NCBI GenBank assembly: GCA_046154185.1
Contig: JBJXGE010000009.1
Coordinates: 62,001 to 126,000 of the forward strand
DNA: 64,000 bases
Direction: 5' to 3'
Origin: JBJXGE01 sp046154185
Lineage (GTDB): Bacteria; Planctomycetota; UBA8108; UBA1146; JAJFFE01
Below are positions 61,800-64,000 of this stretch, in pieces (position 1 is the stretch's first letter; the number at the start of each line of letters is the position of its first letter). A program made the translations under genes and the position numbers. The notes below the pieces were generated by a model. That model was not told where the DNA came from, did no database searches, and was given only the letters and a program-made list of their open reading frames with translations.

Positions 61800-62495
61800 T
61801 TACGCTGGCAGCAACGCTCGCAACTCCATCATGGCGGCGACATGTTGGCGTTGTTGGCTGCGTTGGAACAGGTTCTCGAGGTTACTCAATAGGCGAATCA
61901 ACCAATCCTCCGGCGCCGCGCCGATCAAGACTTCTTGACCGGGTCGACGAGTAAAGCCAGACAACTCTTGGATGCGCTTATAGGCTTCCTCGCGCGTGAG
62001 GATTTGCCCGCCGCTGAAGGGATCGACCAGCGTCGCTTCGCCGTCCATTTCGACGCTAATCAAGAAATGTCCCGGCGAATTGATGCCGGTGACTTCGATC
62101 TCGAGCAGTTCGAAGACGACTTTATAGATCAAGCACAAACTGACCGGCAAGCCACGACGCGTCGCCAACACCTTCGACAAATAGCTGTTCGTCGGGTTGT
62201 AGTAATCCTGCTGGTTGCCGCGAAATCTCTGATTGTCGAACAGATACTGATGCCCGTGCGCGAAGATGGCTCGTCGCAATCCGCTGCGCGCCCGCTCTTT
62301 GATGCGCGCCGCATACGCTTCGAGTTGTGCCAGCACCGCGTCCGGATTGGCGTCGTCGAGTTGATGCATGGAGATGGCGACCGCCGCGCGCACGAGCGCT
62401 GCATTGCTGCGCAGGTTTGGGAGTTGCGCGGCAAACAAGTCGTAGGCCTCGCGGCGACAGTACCGCGGTAGCGGCACCGGTTTGAGATTCGGCAT
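61800..62495 (-). CDS. SirB1/transglutaminase-like family protein
   Basis: 231 residues. The core YYNPTNSYLSKVLATRRGLPVSLCLIYKVVFELL ... GINSPGHFLI is the signature of the SirB1/YchA family, transglutaminase-like folds with a lost or altered catalytic triad, here split over residues ~98-145. The Cys in LPVSLCLIY and the His in PGHFLI may stand at the old active-site places. A TPR-like tail (DWLIRLLSNLENLFQRSQ) follows. The ATG has AGGA upstream. It is in the same direction as, and 57 bases after, the von Willebrand gene. Function is unknown. Confidence 0.83.
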   Translation of the reverse strand: MPNLKPVPLPRYCRREAYDLFAAQLPNLRSNAALVRAAVAISMHQLDDANPDAVLAQLEAYAARIKERARSGLRRAIFAHGHQYLFDNQRFRGNQQDYYNPTNSYLSKVLATRRGLPVSLCLIYKVVFELLEIEVTGINSPGHFLISVEMDGEATLVDPFSGGQILTREEAYKRIQELSGFTRRPGQEVLIGAAPEDWLIRLLSNLENLFQRSQQRQHVAAMMELRALLPA

Positions 62496-62552
62496 GCTCG
62501 TCCTGATCTTGTCGGCCGCGCCGGACGGCGCACACGGCCACGTCCCTCGTTT

Positions 62553-64000
62553 TCAGTTTTCCCGTCGGCCGCCAATGGTAGCGCTTCCGGCGTCCGCCGC
62601 AACCGCGGTCGTTCGGCGCTGGTGTTCCGCACTTCTGGCGCGCGACGGCCAGCACGCGAGGCCAACTCCAAGGACCACGAGAATGAAGTCGAGCGAGAAG
62701 TGCTCGTGGCGCGGCGCGAAAAAATGAGTCGATGCGGCAAATTCCGCTAGCGGCCGCGGGTCCCAAGTCGAATCCGCCGGGATCCAAGTACTACTCGTGG
62801 GCGCGACTTCGATCGTGACACCGTGGCGCGCGTCGGCTGGTCGCGCCAACAAATATCCGCCACGCTCCCACGCGGCTGCTGGAATCGTACGCGTTCCTTC
62901 GCCATCGATGCGCAGTTGCGCCGCAAGCACGAGCGCCTCTCCATCGCGTCGTTCCAACCAAATCCAAGCGCCACCCGTCGCGTCACGGCGCAGTTCGACG
63001 CGGCGCGGTTCGGTCGGCGCATCCCGCACCGACGCTAAGAGCACTTGCGCGAGCGCGCTCGAGAGTGCTTGGCCCGCTTCGCGCGTCGGCCAGTCGGCGG
63101 CGGCGAGACTGCTTTGCCAAGTCAGAGCGCTGCCCCGTCCGAGCGAACGCTCCACGAACGACGGCAGTCCTTCGCCGTCCATCCAAAGTGTTCGCACTCC
63201 CGCGCGCTGCGGTAGCGGCGGTGTGACGATCGCGCGCCGCGGCGCGGGAATCTCCGCCGGCACGCCACGCAACAGTGGATCGCGAACCGCGGGCCGCAGC
63301 GGGCCAACGATATCGCGCCAAGGACTGGGTGGATGTTCGATCGCGCCGCGAACGACGCTCGTCGCGGTCCGCACATCCCCGACCGCCGCGTAAGTTCCGC
63401 CCGCCGCCTGCACGAGTTCCTGGAGTGCTGAATGCTGCGCAGTCGCTCCCAACGCGACGATGGCGAGTTCGACCTGCGAGTGCGCGAGCTCGGCGCCGAT
63501 TCGGCTCCAGTCCGCGCGTTCGACGAGACCATCCGTCACCAGCAAGATCGAACGCTTCCCGACGCGTGCGCTCAATGTCGTGCGTACGGCTGTCAACGCG
63601 CGATCGAGATGCGTGCCTCCGCCCGGCTGCTCGCTGAGGACGCGCGCGACGAGTTGCGCATCGACCGGCGCGCCGGGTTGCGCGATCCAGCGCGGCTCGT
63701 CCGCGAACACGCACACACCCCAGCGACTTGCGAGCGGAGTCGACTCGAGCGCCGTCGTGACGGCTGCGAGCATCGTTGCCAGCGCATCGCCGCGAATGCT
63801 CCCGGAGAAATCGACGAGCACGACGCCGTAGTCGCTGTCGTCCGGCGGCTGCCGCGGGAGCGGCTGCGCGAGTAAATCCGAGAGCTGGGTTTTCTGAGCC
63901 GACTCGGCGTGAAAGGTCGCGCCTGCCGCGACGAGCAAAGTGCCGCCGTTCTCGATCCAAGTGCGTAAGGCGTCGAACTCGGCGAATGCGAAACGCTCGG
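62553..64000 (-). CDS. von Willebrand factor A-domain membrane protein (runs off right edge)
   Basis: The frame stays open to the window end, so the true start is outside; what is seen encodes ~482 residues. The first residues (LRTWIENGGTLLVAAGATF) look like the end of a class I glutamine amidotransferase-like domain, common before VWA domains in this type. The VWA domain has the MIDAS motif DFSGS and the strand SILLVTDGL. After a beta-rich segment a single membrane helix lies near the C-terminus (FILVVLGVGLACWPS). This matches the BatA/BatB-like or aerotolerance-related membrane VWA proteins of planctomycetes; the exact role is unknown. Confidence 0.8.
   Translation of the reverse strand, partial: ERFAFAEFDALRTWIENGGTLLVAAGATFHAESAQKTQLSDLLAQPLPRQPPDDSDYGVVLVDFSGSIRGDALATMLAAVTTALESTPLASRWGVCVFADEPRWIAQPGAPVDAQLVARVLSEQPGGGTHLDRALTAVRTTLSARVGKRSILLVTDGLVERADWSRIGAELAHSQVELAIVALGATAQHSALQELVQAAGGTYAAVGDVRTATSVVRGAIEHPPSPWRDIVGPLRPAVRDPLLRGVPAEIPAPRRAIVTPPLPQRAGVRTLWMDGEGLPSFVERSLGRGSALTWQSSLAAADWPTREAGQALSSALAQVLLASVRDAPTEPRRVELRRDATGGAWIWLERRDGEALVLAAQLRIDGEGTRTIPAAAWERGGYLLARPADARHGVTIEVAPTSSTWIPADSTWDPRPLAEFAASTHFFAPRHEHFSLDFILVVLGVGLACWPSRARSAEHQRRTTAVAADAGSATIGGRREN

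Noticed and set aside
1..64000. CRISPR arrays, tRNA or rRNA genes, insertion sequences
   Set aside because: Looked for regular spacer repeats, TTC-containing T-loops and transposase motifs (DDE, terminal repeats with transposase); none was found. The four GTTCAGC repeats are too short and close to be CRISPR.

Overview
The window reads as bacterial chromosome from a planctomycete (Planctomycetota). The taxonomic signal is three large secreted proteins that end in the dockerin/EF-hand-like C-terminus typical of that phylum (RGD-x-N/T-x-D...ADAI, then DANDDG). Supporting features are the high-GC, Arg-rich codon use, frequent GTG/TTG starts and weak Shine-Dalgarno sites. I see no plasmid, phage, insertion-sequence or CRISPR signature, and no tRNA or rRNA gene.

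Layout. 1-2315: an iron block, with feoA-feoB (feoB runs off the left edge) divergent from a DtxR-family regulator and a small bacterioferritin-like protein. 2392-6684: a secreted VCBS/dockerin protein and a polyferredoxin-TPR fusion. 6772-11524: a tightly packed minus-strand operon, pdxS-pdxT-ketosynthase-like-two orphans-SemiSWEET. 11974-24811: eight consecutive, translationally coupled genes on the plus strand, all encoding exported amidohydrolase-fold proteins (nine domains). Only one domain keeps the HxH metal motif and a full ligand set. 25004-33915: an ABC-F ATPase and an alpha-glucan operon (GT4 glycogen synthase-like, GH57, and a 1408-residue GT3-GT35 fusion). 34102-38424: a GNAT acetyltransferase, two ATP-grasp ligases and lysine 2,3-aminomutase, possibly a beta-lysine conjugate pathway. 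39340-45490: an rRNA methyltransferase, cytochrome P460, a hybrid histidine kinase and a secreted repeat protein. 45742-51794: an AddAB-like helicase/nuclease pair. 52006-64000: mixed housekeeping genes (HEAT protein, CvpA, SDR, rhodanese, CPBP protease, QueG, phosphoesterase, PAC2, M50-type membrane protease, SirB1-like, and a von Willebrand A protein running off the right edge).

Most distinctive points. (1) The amidohydrolase array: one apparently intact enzyme (20634-22007) sits among seven coupled paralogues whose HxH motif is replaced, several by the same x-[TA]-R triplet. One member carries a His/Cys-rich insert and another is a two-domain fusion. A hetero-oligomeric exported complex with pseudo-enzyme subunits is my inference. 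(2) The KamA / ATP-grasp x2 / GNAT set. (3) A repeated double-hairpin terminator module that contains the stop codon of the gene it ends, present at ~4.55 kb and ~34.95 kb, the second next to a ~215-base imperfect palindrome.

All functional calls come from reading motifs; no database search was run. Start sites were chosen from ribosome-binding sites, signal peptides and gene overlaps, and several remain uncertain.
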